The notes: generated by a model from the letters alone, not told the origin. Shown: positions 25,361-46,620, counted from the stretch's first letter. The stretch: DNA of 64,000 nucleotides from Eriocheir sinensis (GCF_024679095.1 NW_026111623.1:303501-367500), one strand, 5' to 3'. Numbers and translations are program-made.

Positions 25361-26810
25361 CCTCAATATCAAGGTGCTTTCATCTGCTCCTCAATATCAA
25401 GATGCTTTAATCTGCTCCTCAATATCGAGGATCTATCATGTGCTCCTCAATATCAAGGTGCTTTTATCTTCTCCTCAATATCAAGGTGCTTACATCTGCT
25501 CCTCAATATCAAGGTGCTTTAATCTGCTCCTCAATATCAAGGTGCTTTCATCTGCTCCTCAATATCAAGGTGCTTTCATCTGCTCCTCAGTATCAAGGTG
25601 CTATCATATGCTCCTCGATATCGATGTGCTTTCATCTGCTGCTCAATATCGAGGTGCTTTCATATGTTCGTCAATATCGAGTTGCTTTCATATGCTCCTT
25701 AATATCAAGGTGCTTTTATCTGATCCTCAATATCAAGGTGCTTTCATATGCTCTTCAATATCGAAGTGCTTTCATCTGCCCCTCTATATCAAGGTGCTTT
25801 CATCTGCTCCTCAATATTAAGGTGCTTTCATCTGCTACTCAATATCAAGGTGCCTTCACCCGCTCCCCAATATCGATGTGCTTTTATATGCTCTTCAATA
25901 TCGAAGTGCTTTCATCTGCTCTTCAATATCAATGTCCTTTCCTCTGCTCCTCAATATCGATGTGCTTTCATCTGCTCCTCAATATCAAGGTGCTTTTATC
26001 TGCTCCTCAATATCAAGGTGCTTTCACCCGCTCCCCAATATCGATATGCTTGCATCTGCTCCTCAATATCAAGGTGCTTTCATTTGCTCCTCAGTATCGA
26101 TGTGCTTTCACCTGCTCCCCAATATCGATGTTGCTTTCACCTGCTCCTCAATATCGAGGTGCTTTCATCTGTTCCTCAACATAGAGGTGATTTCATCTGC
26201 TCCTCAATATCGAGGTGATTTTATCTGCTCCTCAATATCAATGTGCTTTCAACTGCTCCTCAATATCAAGGTGATTTCATCTGCTCCTCAATATCGATGT
26301 GTTTTCATCTGCTCCTCAATATCGAGGTACTTTCATCTGCTCTTAAATATCGAGGTGCTATCATCTGCTCCTCAATATCGATGTTCTTTCATCTCCTCCT
26401 CAATATCGAGCTGCTTTCATCTGCTCCTCAATATCGATATGCTTTCATCTGTTCCTCAATATGGAGGTGCTTTCACCTGCTCCTCAATATCGAGGTGCTT
26501 GTATCTGCTCCTCAATATCGATATGCTTTCATCTGCTCCTCAATATCAAGATGCTTTCATCTGCTCATCAATATCAAGGTGCTTTCATCTGCTCCTTAAT
26601 ATCAAGATGCTTTCATCTGCTCCTCAATATCAAGATGCTTTCATCTGCTCATCAATATCGAGGTGCTTTCATCTGCTCCTCAATATCAAGATGCTTTTAT
26701 CTGCTCCTCAATATCGAGTTGGTATCATGTGCTCCTCAATATCGAGGTGCTTTCATCTGCTCCTCAATATCGAGGTGCTTTCATCTGCTCCTCTTTAACG
26801 ATGTGCTTTC
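25361..26810. repeat. Higher-order unit 2 (52 x 28 bp), direct duplicate
   Basis: The second copy of the 52-unit block lies immediately adjacent to the first in direct orientation. It differs by scattered substitutions and by the gain and loss of single 28-bp units, as expected after unequal exchange within the array. Confidence 0.85.
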
Positions 26811-28357
26811 ATCTGTTTCTCAATATCGAGGTGCTGTCATCTGCTCCTCAATATCAAGGTGCTTTAATCTGCTCCTCAATATCTATGTGCTCTCATATGC
26901 TCCTAAATATCAAGGTATCTATATATATCTACTCCTCAGTATGGAGGAGCTTTCATCTGCTCCTCAACATCGAGGTCCTTTTATATGCTCGTCAATATCG
27001 AGGTTCTATCATCTGCTCCTCAATATCGAGGTGATTTCATCTGCTCCTCAATATCGAGGTGGTTTCAACTGCTCCCCAAAATCGATGTGCTTTCACCTGC
27101 TCCTCAATATCGAGGTTCTTTCATCTGCTCCTCAATATCGATGTGTTTTCATCTGCTCCTCAATATCGATGTACTTTCATCTGCTTATCAATATCGAGGT
27201 CCTATCATCTGCTCCCAAATATCGATGTGCTTTCATCTGCTTATCAATATCGAGGTGCTTTCATCTGCCCCTTAATATCGAGGTGCTTTCATCTGCTCAT
27301 CAGTATCGAGGTGCTATCATCTGCTCCCCAATATCGATATGCTTTCATCCGCTCCTCAATACCGAGGTGCTTTCATCTGCTCCTCATTATCGATGTGCTT
27401 TCATTTGCTCCACAACATCGATATGCTATCATCTGCTGATCAATATCGAGGTGCTATCATCTGCTCCCCAATATCGATGTACTTTCATCTGCTCATGAGT
27501 ATCGATGTGCTTTCATCTGCTCATCAATATCGAGATGCTTTCATCTGCTCATCAATATCGAGGTGCTATCATCTGCTCCTCAATATCGATATGCTTTCAT
27601 CTGCTCCTCAATATCGAGATGCTTTCATCTGCTCATCAATATCGAGGTGCTATCATCTGCTCCTCAACATCAATATGCTTTCCTCTGCTCCTCATTATCG
27701 AGGTGCTTTCATCTGCTCATCAATATCGAGGTGCTATCATCTGCTCCTCAATATCGATATGCTTTCATCTGCTCCTCATTATCGATATGCTTTCAGCTGC
27801 TCCTTAATATCGAGGTGCTTTCATCTGCTCCTCAATATCGAGGTGCTTTCACCTGCTCCTTAGTATCGAGGTGCTTTCATCTGCTCCTCAATATCAAGGT
27901 GCTTTCATCTGCTCCTCAATATCGAGGTGCTTTCATCTGCTCCTCAATATCAAGGTGTTTTGATCTGCTCCTCAATATCGAGGTGCTTTCATCTGCTCCT
28001 CAATATCGATGTGCTTTCACCTGCTCCTTAATATCAAGGTGCTTTCACCTGCTCCTCAATATCAAGGTGCTTTCACCTGCTCCTCAATATCAAGGTGCTT
28101 TCACCTGCTCCTCAGTATCAAGGTGCTTTCATCTGCTCCTCAATATCGAGGTGCTTTCATCTGCTGCTCAGTATCAAGGTGCTTTCATCTGCTCCTCTAT
28201 ATCGAAGTGCTTTCATATACTCCTTAATATCGATGTGCTTTCATCTGCTCCTCTATATCGAGGTGCTTTCATCTGCTTCTCTATATCGAGGTGCTTTCAT
28301 CTGCTCCTCATTAACGATGTGCTTTCATCTATTTCTCAATATCAAGGTGCTTTCATA

Positions 28358-28640
28358 ATAATAATAATAATTATAATAATAATAATAAACGGTTTATTTC
28401 ATGAAGTACCAGGCAACCCTAGAGCTGAAAATATACATCAATGAAAGATGAAATGAAATGAATGAGACAAATGAACAAAGTAGTATGATTGAAAATAAAA
28501 ATGAAAATAGAAATAACAATAATAGCAATAATCATAGTAAAGATAATAATAATAATCATAATAATCACGATAATAATAATGATAATAATAATAGTAATCA
28601 TAATAATAATAATAATCATAATAACAACAACAATAAGTCT
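28358..28640. repeat. Array right flank and AAT/AAC-rich low complexity
   Basis: Begins with ATA repeats and the ACGGTTTATTTCATGAAG string that is also present at 19004. It then becomes AAAATGAAAAT and CAATAATAATAATC low-complexity DNA up to the LINE fragment. Frames over it encode Asn or Ile runs only. Confidence 0.85.
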
Positions 28641-29985
28641 TAATGAAAAATATTTACAAAACATACAAATTGTGCTGCTCTTAATTTGCATTGTTGATAT
28701 ATTTGACCATCATGGGCACTGCGCTGTTCTTATAGCGGTCAGTCCGTGCCCGTATCGGGGCAATAATGTTGTGGTGTCTCACTGAGTTCTGAGGGCGGCT
28801 CACTGCGGGTGGGAGGATGTGTCTGTGTCTGGGCTGGTTGAGAAGCTTGGTTGCGAACCGGTGTAGTAGGGTCTCGTGACGGTGTTGTAGGCTGGTGAGA
28901 TGGAGGGAGTCGAGGGCGTCCTGGTAGCTGGTGTAGTGAGGGCCCAGGATGATTTTGCAGGCTCGCTTCTGGACGCGTTCAAGTTGGCGGCGCTGCGTGA
29001 TGTTGATGGAGGAAGACCACGCTCGGGACGCGTATGTCAGTTTGGGGAGAATGAACGAGGAGTACACGCTCGCCAGCGCACACTCAGGGGCCCCCAGCGT
29101 TTTGAGTCTCCTCAGCAGGTACAGTTTATAGGTGGCAGATCTGGTGAGCTGGGAGACGTGCCCCTTCCATGTGAGCTTGTTGTCCAGGGTGACTCCAAGT
29201 AGTTTTGCAGATGTAACTACCCGGAGGGGAGTGTCGTTGATGGACACCACAGGGGGGGCAACAGGGGCAGAAGAGGTGTTGATGTGTAGGAGTGTAGTTT
29301 TGGTGTCGTTGATGGTGACCATGTTTTGTGTTGTCCATGTGTGTAGGTTGTGTAGTGTTTCCTGGAGGTGGGAATAATCTGGGTTGCTGTTGTCAACTGT
29401 TACTCCCACTGTGGTGTCGTCCACGTACTTCCAGCGGTGGGGTGTGTGGGTCAGCGCGACATTAACCTATATAAGAAAGCACAAAGGGCCCATCTTGAGC
29501 CCCTGAGGCACCCCGCATGTAAGGTGTAGAGGAGGGGAGGCCACTCCCTGAAATCTCACCACCTGTTTACGCTGGTGCAGGAAATCAGCCAGCCAGGAGA
29601 CCAGGTTAGGGTGAAGCCCTAGGTTTATTGCTTTGTTGATGACTGTGGTATGGTGAACTAGGTCAAAAGCCTTTCGGAAATCAATAAAAGCGAGAGAAAC
29701 TGATGTTTTGCGTTTTTCAAGATTTCTGTAGGCAAAGTCCAGGAGATTAATTAGGCAGTGTGTGGTGGAGGTTGACTTGATATTGCCGTACTGTTGTGGG
29801 TCTATGAGGGGAGCAAGATGAGTGTAAGTCCACTTGAAAATGAAGGCTTCACACAGGAGGCTGGGAATGGGGGTGATAGAAATAGGCCTCAAGTCACTCG
29901 GTGATTGAGGGGTGGTGGTCTTGGGAATCGGAGTGACATATGCTGTTTTCCAGTCAGCAGGACACTGACTTTGACGGAAGGAAGC
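28640..29985 (-). pseudogene. 5'-truncated LINE reverse transcriptase (third lineage)
   Basis: The minus strand encodes the RT and C-terminal region of a non-LTR element. From 29985 down it reads DWKTAYVTPIPK, SDLRPISITPIPSLLCEAF (fingers), SLAFIDFRKAFDLVHH (first catalytic Asp block), TCGVPQGLKMGPLCF, then KYVDDTTVGVT (catalytic YVDD). After that come a LLGVTLDNKLTWKGHV block and a C-terminal CKIILGPHYTSYQDAL region, ending in a TAA at 28681. The frame is continuous except for one TAG at 29467-29469 between the PQG and YVDD blocks. Endonuclease and ORF1 are absent. It differs in sequence from both the CR1-like and Jockey-like copies here. The clade is not certain. Confidence 0.85.
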
Positions 29986-30039
29986 GCGTTCGTTTGTATG
30001 TGTTTTTATGCATTTTGTCCTTGTGTCTGTTTTTCTGTG

Positions 30040-30268
30040 TCTGTCTGTCTGTCTGTCTGTCTGTATGTATGTATGTATGTTGGTTAGTCAGTCTATTTTT
30101 CCATCATTTTGTGTGTTTGTATGTGTTTTTATGCATTTTGTCCTTGTTTCTGTTTTTCTGTGTCTGTCTGTCTGTTAGTTTGTCTATTTGTTTATATTTC
30201 TGTTAGCGTTTTTGTATCATTTTCTCTGTCCGTTTTTCTGTTAATCTGTCTGTTTGTTGGTCACAGCC

Positions 30269-30305
<37 letters not shown>

Positions 30306-30330
30306 GTCTGTCTGTCTGTGTGTCTGTATA
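30040..30330. repeat. (CTGT)n tetranucleotide tracts
   Basis: Two CTGT-rich runs, near 30042-30065 continuing as GTAT repeats, and at 30268-30320. They are separated by a near-duplicate of GTTTGTATGTGTTTTTATGC seen at 29992 and 30114. Confidence 0.85.
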
Positions 30331-30599
30331 CAAGCATCCATGAACACGTATTGCATTCACTCACCAGCATTCATTCATGCATACATAAATATTCGTGTGT
30401 AATAACCTTCATGTGTTTACTGATTTATCTATCCATATCTATCTATCAGTCAGCCTCTATCTGTTTATCAAGCCATCATTTTTTTATTGAATTTATGGAT
30501 AGATTAGCCGGTAAATTTACGTTTATTTATCTATCTAGTTAGCTTTTATTAACCTTTATCCTTTTTATATTCGTTTATTTGACTCTCTATTTATATACT

Positions 30600-31230
30600 T
30601 TTCCAATCACGTTTTTATCTACCTTCATTTATTTTTCATGCAGCTCATTTTTCATTCACTTAAGTTTTCATTCACTTCATTTTTAATTCATTTTTTTCAT
30701 TTTCCATTCATTTTTTTTCATTTTTATGCATTTTTTTTTCATTATTTTTTTCATTTTCATTAATTGTTTTTATTTTTCATGCACTTCATTTCACATTTTA
30801 TTTCATTTCATTAATTTTTTTCATTTTTCATTCATTTTTCACTCACTTTATTTTAATTTCTTTTTTATATTTTTCATTCATTTTTTTTCATTTTTCATTC
30901 AGTTCGTTTTTCACATTTTTAATTTTTCATACAGTCCATTATTCATTCACTGCATTTTTCATTTTTTTTCATTCAGTTCACTTCGTTTTTCATTTTTCAT
31001 TTCTTTCTTTTTCATTTTTTCCCATTCATTTTTCATTTTTCATTCAGTTCACACCTGTAATCTACGTGTTCTCTTATCTGTTTAAATTCATCTAGTTATC
31101 AATCTATCTGTGTAATCCTTATCAGCTTTTCTATTCATCTATCCAACTATCTATCTACCTATACACCTCTTCAGTCACGTATCTATCTGCTCATTCTACT
31201 CTTTTATCATCATTCTAGAACATTCTCATT
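30600..31230. repeat. T-rich (TTTTTCATTCA)n low complexity
   Basis: Highly biased T/C/A sequence with repeating TTTTTCATT words, then ATCTATC words. A plus-strand 119-codon frame of Phe, Ile and Ser is compositional. Confidence 0.85.
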
Positions 31231-32235
31231 TTACTATTCATTTTTACTATCCAAATCCCTCTATGTATCTTTTTCCTCTCCTTCTTCACTCCTTCTACCT
31301 CATATTCCACTATCCAAATCTCGTTATTTATTTTCTCTTCATCCTCCTAGTTTATCTTTGTGCTGCCCAAATCTCTTTTTCTATCATTCTCTTCATTTTC
31401 TTCCTTTTTCTCCTACTCATTCTAACATTCAAATCTTTTATCTATCTTTTTCTTTACCTTTTTCCTTCTTTCTACTTTTCATCAACTATCTTACCTATTT
31501 CTTTATCTACTAAATTTCTCTCTACTATTTTACCTTTCCAATACCTGTTTCTTCATCTACCTACATACCTACCTTTCCACCCAATCTTCACCTTTCTTAA
31601 ACAAAGGAGGAGGAGGGCGTGAATCACTTGTCATTTTACTATCCAAATCTCTAATCTACCATTCATTTACCTTCTTCCTTACCTACCTACGTACCTACCT
31701 TTCCTTCCACTCAGTTCTCTCCATCTTTCTTGAACGAGGGAGGAGGAAGAAGAGGAGGAGGAGGAGAAGGCAAAGGGTAGGAAGGTTCAGGCAGTAGAAA
31801 TTTCCCGGGCCCAAAATAATCTTACCTCATTTTCCTATCCAAATCTCTTATCTATCTCTTATCTACGTATCTATTCACCTTCCTCCTCATCCACGCATCT
31901 TACCATCTGGCTCTCCACCTTTCTCAAACAAGGGAGGAAGAGGAAGAGGAGGCAAGGAGGAGGAGGAGGTGGAGGCAAGGAGTAGGAAGGGAAGGGTTAG
32001 TAGGAGGAATTTCTCACCCTCAACATAATCAGACTTCATTCTACATTCCAAATATATTATCTGCCTCTCTCTTTACCCTCTTCCTCGCCTCCTCATCTAC
32101 GCACCTACCTTTTCACCCAATCTTGTCCTCCTTTCTTAAGCGAGGAAGGAAAAGGAGGAGGAGGAGGAGGAGGAGGAGTCAAAGGAGTAAAAAGTGAGGG
32201 GTTAGAGGAATTTCCCAGCGCCACATAATCACAGC
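31230..32235. repeat. Degenerate tandem repeat of about 200 bp
   Basis: The same succession recurs about four times: CTATCCAAATCTC, then CTACCTAC/TTCCT-rich sequence, then CTTTCTTAAACAAGG, then GGAGGAGGAAG, then GGAATTTC and a CATAATC word. The purine-rich ends lie near 31600, 31800, 32000 and 32200. Each unit joins a pyrimidine-rich half to a purine-rich half. No coding potential was seen. Confidence 0.65.
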
Positions 32236-32588
32236 TTGTCACTCGCCGCCTGTTATTGCAATTACTTTCGTCCGGAGCCAATAAACTCATTTAAACTTGA
32301 GGTGACGTGGCGCGACCCCTCCTGGCCTGGCTTTTTCACCGTGCCAGGAGTGAGGGAGAGGGAGGGGGAGGGAGGAGGAGAGAGGGTGAGGGAGGGAGAG
32401 TGGGGAGGAGGGGAAGAGGGAGAGAGAATGAAAGATGAAAAAGAGAACAAAAGATAATGAAAGAGAAAACGAGAGAACGACAAAATGAAAACGAAAATGG
32501 AAAATTGAATTAGAAAACTTTGAAATGAAAACTGAAAAAAGATAACTGAAAAAAACGGGAAAGGAACGAAAAAGATAACGAGAAAAAG

Positions 32589-32591
<3 letters not shown>

Positions 32592-32663
<72 letters not shown>

Positions 32664-32670
32664 GAGAGAG
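32592..32670. repeat. (GA)n microsatellite
   Basis: A GA run with one interruption (GCGAG) near 32650. It is preceded by purine-rich sequence from 32345. Confidence 0.95.
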
Positions 32671-33079
32671 ATTTGTTTACAAGTCATCTTTAGTATAATA
32701 CAGAACATCTTGAATAGCATATCTATGAACATGAATGAAGAGGATTGTTTAAATAAGGGATTCCTCATGACGTCAATACACCTATAATAAGTAAAATATC
32801 GCCTATATAAGACAAAGTCTTTGATAGAATTAGAATATGCACAGAAAAAGATTGTAGAAGATGTCTATAGGGCTAAACTTAGTAAAATAAAACTATCTAA
32901 GAAATGAGCGTAAAAGATGCATATCGTTTACCGTTTACCGTTGATGAGGTTTCAGGCCCTGCTCCGCCGCTGATGCAGCGCTCTACGAGGGCCGTCAACA
33001 ATTTCAACGTTAGCCGCAATAATAGTCTTCGATGCACTTATTCTCAAACATCGTAGTGAGTGAGTGAGTGTCTTAATTT

Positions 33080-34350
33080 ATTTTACGAATAATATCACAT
33101 ATAGCAATTAGTTCAGTGTTGATGTCTGCTATTTTCATTATAGTATCACTATTAACTATTCAACAGTTATTTCCAGCACACTGAACATTCATCACACACA
33201 ATTTATCTTTGAGTACAGACACTATAATTAATTGTCATGATCAGTCATGTTCCGAATTCTCTCAATATCAGTCTGGAGAACTACACAACACTGGTCATTC
33301 GCTGAGTGGTTGATTTCAGGCTTCTTGTATCTCACACAATTTATGCATATCTTCTCAGACATGGTGCACTCATGTGATTTATGATTGCCAGCTCATTTGA
33401 AACAATTTGGGACGTCTCCATTGGTCTTGGCAGTACAGTTGGCCTAAAGATGGCCGTATCTCTGACAATGATAGCATATAATTGCATGGTATCTGTCTCT
33501 CACTGTGTATATTTCCCATTCTAATTTTAGCTTGTCGTGATTCTTGTGAATCAGCTCTCTTACAGTTGGGTCACACCTCAAAATGTAGGGCATCGTGCCG
33601 CCAACCGCAGGCTTGCTAAAAACCAGCTCAATCTTATTTTCAACACCCCCCATGGCGTGTAAGAACTCATTGCGGTCTAAGATGGTCTCCTTTATTTTTT
33701 CCTTGGTCTCCTCTCTATGCACATTGCATATCATGATCCTTGGTTTCATCTTTCCAACTCTTGGTATTAATTTGCTCAGCAGACCCCAGTTTTTGAGCAG
33801 CCTCATCCCTTGTGTTCTCATTATCAAAGTTCATGACAATGTTAACTCTAATTGTAAATCTTGAATCAGTTATTTGAATACCATTCCATGCCTGGGAGAC
33901 TTCATCCTTCATGTCTGTTGCCTTCTTTTCCTGTGTAGAAGCTTTTACAACTAAGAGATTTTTCTTGACCTTCTTGCCCCTCTTTGCCACCTCAGCCCAG
34001 CTAGATTCAGCATGCTCAGCACGTTTAAGGGTGTCAACAACTGATCCCAGCTCCTCCTGCACCCTCACACCCCTTGATTCAACTTCATCCTTAACCACAG
34101 ATATTTCCTTAGCTAATTCTTGCTTGAATTCATCCAGTTTTTCCACAATTTTGGTAGCCAGAGACGCTTTATGGAGGCATGGGTTGCACATCCAATTAAT
34201 TTTAGGTATATTCTCCTGCTTAATTCCAGACAAATGAGCACACTGCACATGGCACCATCTAGGGCACAAACAGCATCCAATCCATTTATCGCCTGTGGAA
34301 TCCCTACAAACGTAATACAAATCCAACGGGGGCTTGGCTTTGCCACCCAT
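33080..34350 (-). pseudogene. LINE ORF1 protein with PHD-like finger and CCHC knuckles, broken
   Basis: On the minus strand an ATG at 34348-34350 opens a frame starting MGGKAKPPLDLYYVC. A PHD-like zinc finger follows: C-x(n)-C-x2-C-x3-WCHVQCAHL, then INWMCNPCL. Next is a charged, probably coiled-coil stretch (KLDEFKQELAKEISVVKDEV). The C-terminal half continues in another frame from about 33755 (MKPRIMICNVHREETKEKI), an RRM/gag-like region, and ends in zinc knuckles CYHCQRYGHL, CFK..GNHKSHEC and CINC. Defects are one frameshift near 33755, stops within the knuckles (TAG after YGHL, TGA after NCFK) and a terminal TAA at 33228. Proteins of this kind bind the element's own RNA. No matching ORF2 lies next to it, so it is an orphan ORF1. 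Confidence 0.75.
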
Positions 34351-34364
34351 GTGTATGTATATGT

Positions 34365-34580
34365 TATGCTCAGATATGTATGTATATGTAATAATGATAA
34401 TTAATTTACCCTGACGGAGATGTAAAATGTATCATATGTATGTATATGTAATAATAAATTAAGCCTAACATAAATGTAAAACGTTTGTATATGTAATAAT
34501 ACAATATGTATGTATATGTAATAATAAAATATGTATGTATATGTAATAATAAAATATTTATGTATATGTAATAATGATTA
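34365..34580. repeat. Short tandem repeats of TATGTATGTATATGTAATAATA
   Basis: About six imperfect units containing ATGTATATGTAATAAT, spaced 26-60 bases, run directly into the (TA)n tract. Confidence 0.75.
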
Positions 34581-34581
34581 T

Positions 34582-34813
<232 letters not shown>

Positions 34814-34849
34814 CCCCCCCCTTTTCAACTTTTTGGGTACGCCACTGAG

Positions 34850-35432
34850 GGTGGGTCTTCTATTAAAAGAAGTTGAGTAATGCAGAGTGGAATCATCGGC
34901 GTAGAAATGGATAGGACAGTTCGTTTTGGAAAGAAGATCATCAATGAACAACAGAAAGAGAGTGGGAGATAGGACAGAACCCTGTGGGACACCACTGTTA
35001 ATAGGTTTAAGGGAAGAACAGTGACCGTCTACCACAGCAGACATAGAACGGTCAGAAAGGAAACTGGAGATAAAGGTACAGAGAGACGGATAGAAACCGT
35101 AATAGGGTAGTTTGGAAAGCAAAGATTTGTGCCAGACCCTATCAAAAGCTTTTGATATGTCCAGCGCAATAGCAAAGGTTTCACCGAAACGGCTACGAGA
35201 GGATGACCAAGAGTCAGTTAGGAAGGCAAGGAGATCACCAGTAGAACGCCCCTTGCGGAACCCATACTGGCGATCAGATAGAAGGTCAGAAGTGGAAAGG
35301 TGCTTTTTAATCTTCCGGTTAAGGATTGATTCAAAAGCTTTAGATAGACAAGAAAGTAAAGCTATAGGACGGTAGTTTGAGGGATTGGAGCGGTCACCCT
35401 TCTTAAGCACAGACTGTACGAAGGCATACTTC
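34850..35432 (-). pseudogene. Jockey/BS-like LINE reverse transcriptase fragment
   Basis: The minus strand encodes the RT core of a Jockey-like element: [56 protein letters not shown] (first catalytic Asp), [20 protein letters not shown] and [12 protein letters not shown] (catalytic YADD). All core RT motifs are intact and in one frame. Both ends are missing: it starts just after KYAFVQSV at about 35432 and stops after FNRRPT at about 34850. It resembles the copies at 46.7-48.9, 49.2-51.3 and 56.8 kb. It is non-functional because the endonuclease, thumb and C-terminal regions are missing. Confidence 0.88.
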
Positions 35433-35489
35433 CTGTTATTATTGTTATTACTGTTCCGTCCGTTTTGAGGAGTGTGGCGGAGGTGGGGA

Positions 35490-35524
<35 letters not shown>
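35490..35524. repeat. (TG)n microsatellite
   Basis: About 17 TG units next to the truncated LINE end. Confidence 0.95.
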
Positions 35525-35559
35525 GCCTCAAGAGGTGTCATTAGAGTTCAAAGGCTGCT

Positions 35560-36475
35560 GCTGTGTCACACCATCAACGTGCAGGTTACACACTCACTGG
35601 ACGCCCCGGGACACTCCGAGATGCCCGTGTCAGCTGACCAACACCGGCGCGACGACGGGGCGCGGCGAGCACTGCACACCCTGGGGCTCCATCGCGCTGC
35701 CTCGCCTCACACTGTAAAATGGCCGCCCCACAAGTGCCCCGCCATGCCAGGGGCACTCACAAGCTTACCGGTCCTCCGTCATCTTCATGCTGATGTTTTT
35801 TTAAACACAACACCCACTAGGAGGAGTGCCAAAAGCCTGCAGCCACAAGAAAGCCGCCCACGCTAGTGTATACCCGTGAAAGAGTCACAGCGTAGCGGCC
35901 ATCACGTCACGGGCTGCCGCTGCGCAGTCGCCCCGCCCTCCGCCACCGCCGCCACGCCGCCCCGGCCCTCCGCTGCCCTGCCCGTCCTCTGCTGCTGCCC
36001 GGCGGGGTGCCACCATTGGCCTGAAGCTCACATTACCTCGTCTCGGTGTGATAGGCGCCAGTACCGTCACAGTAATGGGTGAAAGATAAAGCACAAAGTG
36101 GCCTCTGGTGACCTGCCCGCCGCCGGGCGACACCCCTCCGTCTCCCTGGCTCCGCACCCCGCTCCCTGCCTCTCAGTCCCCGGCCCTGGCCTCCTCTGGC
36201 CCTCGTCAGTGCCCTGGGGACACAGTAACAGTCACTTACGGCTGCCGGCGGCTCGTCCGTGCATAAATGGAGGCAGGAAAGTGACGCTGAAGGCAGAACA
36301 CAACGCCGGGGTCGCCCGCGAGCGGACCAATCACATCACAAGAGGTGGTGTTTCCTCAGAGCAGAGAGCGGGGAGGTAGGGGAGGGGAGGAGGGCCTGGC
36401 GACGCGGAACATGGCCGCCACGCGCTGGGACCCATATAGCCTAGACAGCCCCGTTATCCTGCCATAGCGACACCA
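35560..36475. promoter_or_regulatory. GC-rich, CpG-rich promoter-like island
   Basis: The composition switches from AT-rich to strongly GC- and CpG-rich for about 900 bases. Promoter-type words occur: ATGGCCGCC twice (35719 and 36411; YY1-like on the opposite strand), a CCAATCACA box at 36328-36336 (an ATTGG box on the minus strand), and TCACGTCACG near 35904. On the minus strand CAGCCGTAAGTGAC near 36235-36245 is a plausible splice donor, about 90 bases downstream of the ATTGG box, compatible with a short non-coding first exon. No coding exon was identified on either side. Function is inferred from composition and motifs. Confidence 0.4.
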
Positions 36476-36641
36476 CGCCACCCCTCCTCCTATCCAAATT
36501 AAGGGGTTAACCAAAATCCTCACTCTTTCGTCCCTTCCAATAGTAAACTACAGAGCAGCCTCCCTTGAACGGCGTATTCTTAATTAAACTTTTTGCTACA
36601 GCTGTCGGCTTCATACTCGCTTAAGAAAATATATTAGAGCA

Positions 36642-36642
<1 letters not shown>

Positions 36643-36687
<45 letters not shown>
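36643..36687. repeat. (CT)n microsatellite
   Basis: About 22 CT units. Confidence 0.95.
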
Positions 36688-44110
<7,423 letters not shown>

Positions 44111-44118
44111 CTGAATAA

Positions 44119-46400
<2,282 letters not shown>

Positions 46401-46564
46401 CTCTCTCTCTGAATGAATTGATGTTTTTTTTTTAAATAGCATGTATAGTTATTATGGGTGTACTCGATCATAGTCTAATAACAATAACAATATTTATAAG
46501 GTACCTAAAAAAAAAAGAATCGGACATGAAGAGTTATCAATAAATACGATAAATAAATCCGAGA

Positions 46565-46620
46565 AATCTGGTACCGGTACCGAGGAATCTGGTACCGATA
46601 CCTGCCCACCTCAACAGCGC
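46565..46620. mobile_element. Possible DNA transposon terminus with repeated GGTACCG
   Basis: CTGGTACCGGTACCGAGGAA is followed by TCTGGTACCGATACCTGCCC and ACCTC. Directly repeated CTGGTACCG words next to an end of the ACCTGCCCACCTC type resemble some hAT termini. No partner end was found. Confidence 0.25.

Larger units (their letters stand above)
13505..28357. repeat. Large 28-bp minisatellite array (about 14.9 kb)
   Basis: A single head-to-tail array with the unit core AATATCGAGGTGCTTTCATC followed by TGCTCCTC, 28 bp in total. The commonest variants are ATCGATGTG, ATCAAGGTG, CTATCATCTG and CACCTG. Roughly 500 units are present. The unit has no stop codon in any forward frame, and 28 is not a multiple of 3, so each forward frame runs through all three phases. 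That gives a 28-residue period (LLLNIEV, SSAPQYRGAF, ICSSISRCFH) and open frames up to 537 codons. The minus strand is full of stops. Frame length tracks the absence of indels, not codon constraint. I call it non-coding satellite DNA. Confidence 0.95.

Noticed and set aside
13505..28357. CRISPR-like array because of a 28-bp repeat unit
   Set aside because: There are no spacers: the 28-bp units are contiguous, and the context is eukaryotic with LINEs and SINEs.
30726..31085. Phe/Ile-rich membrane protein
   Set aside because: T-rich low-complexity DNA; composition alone explains the frame.
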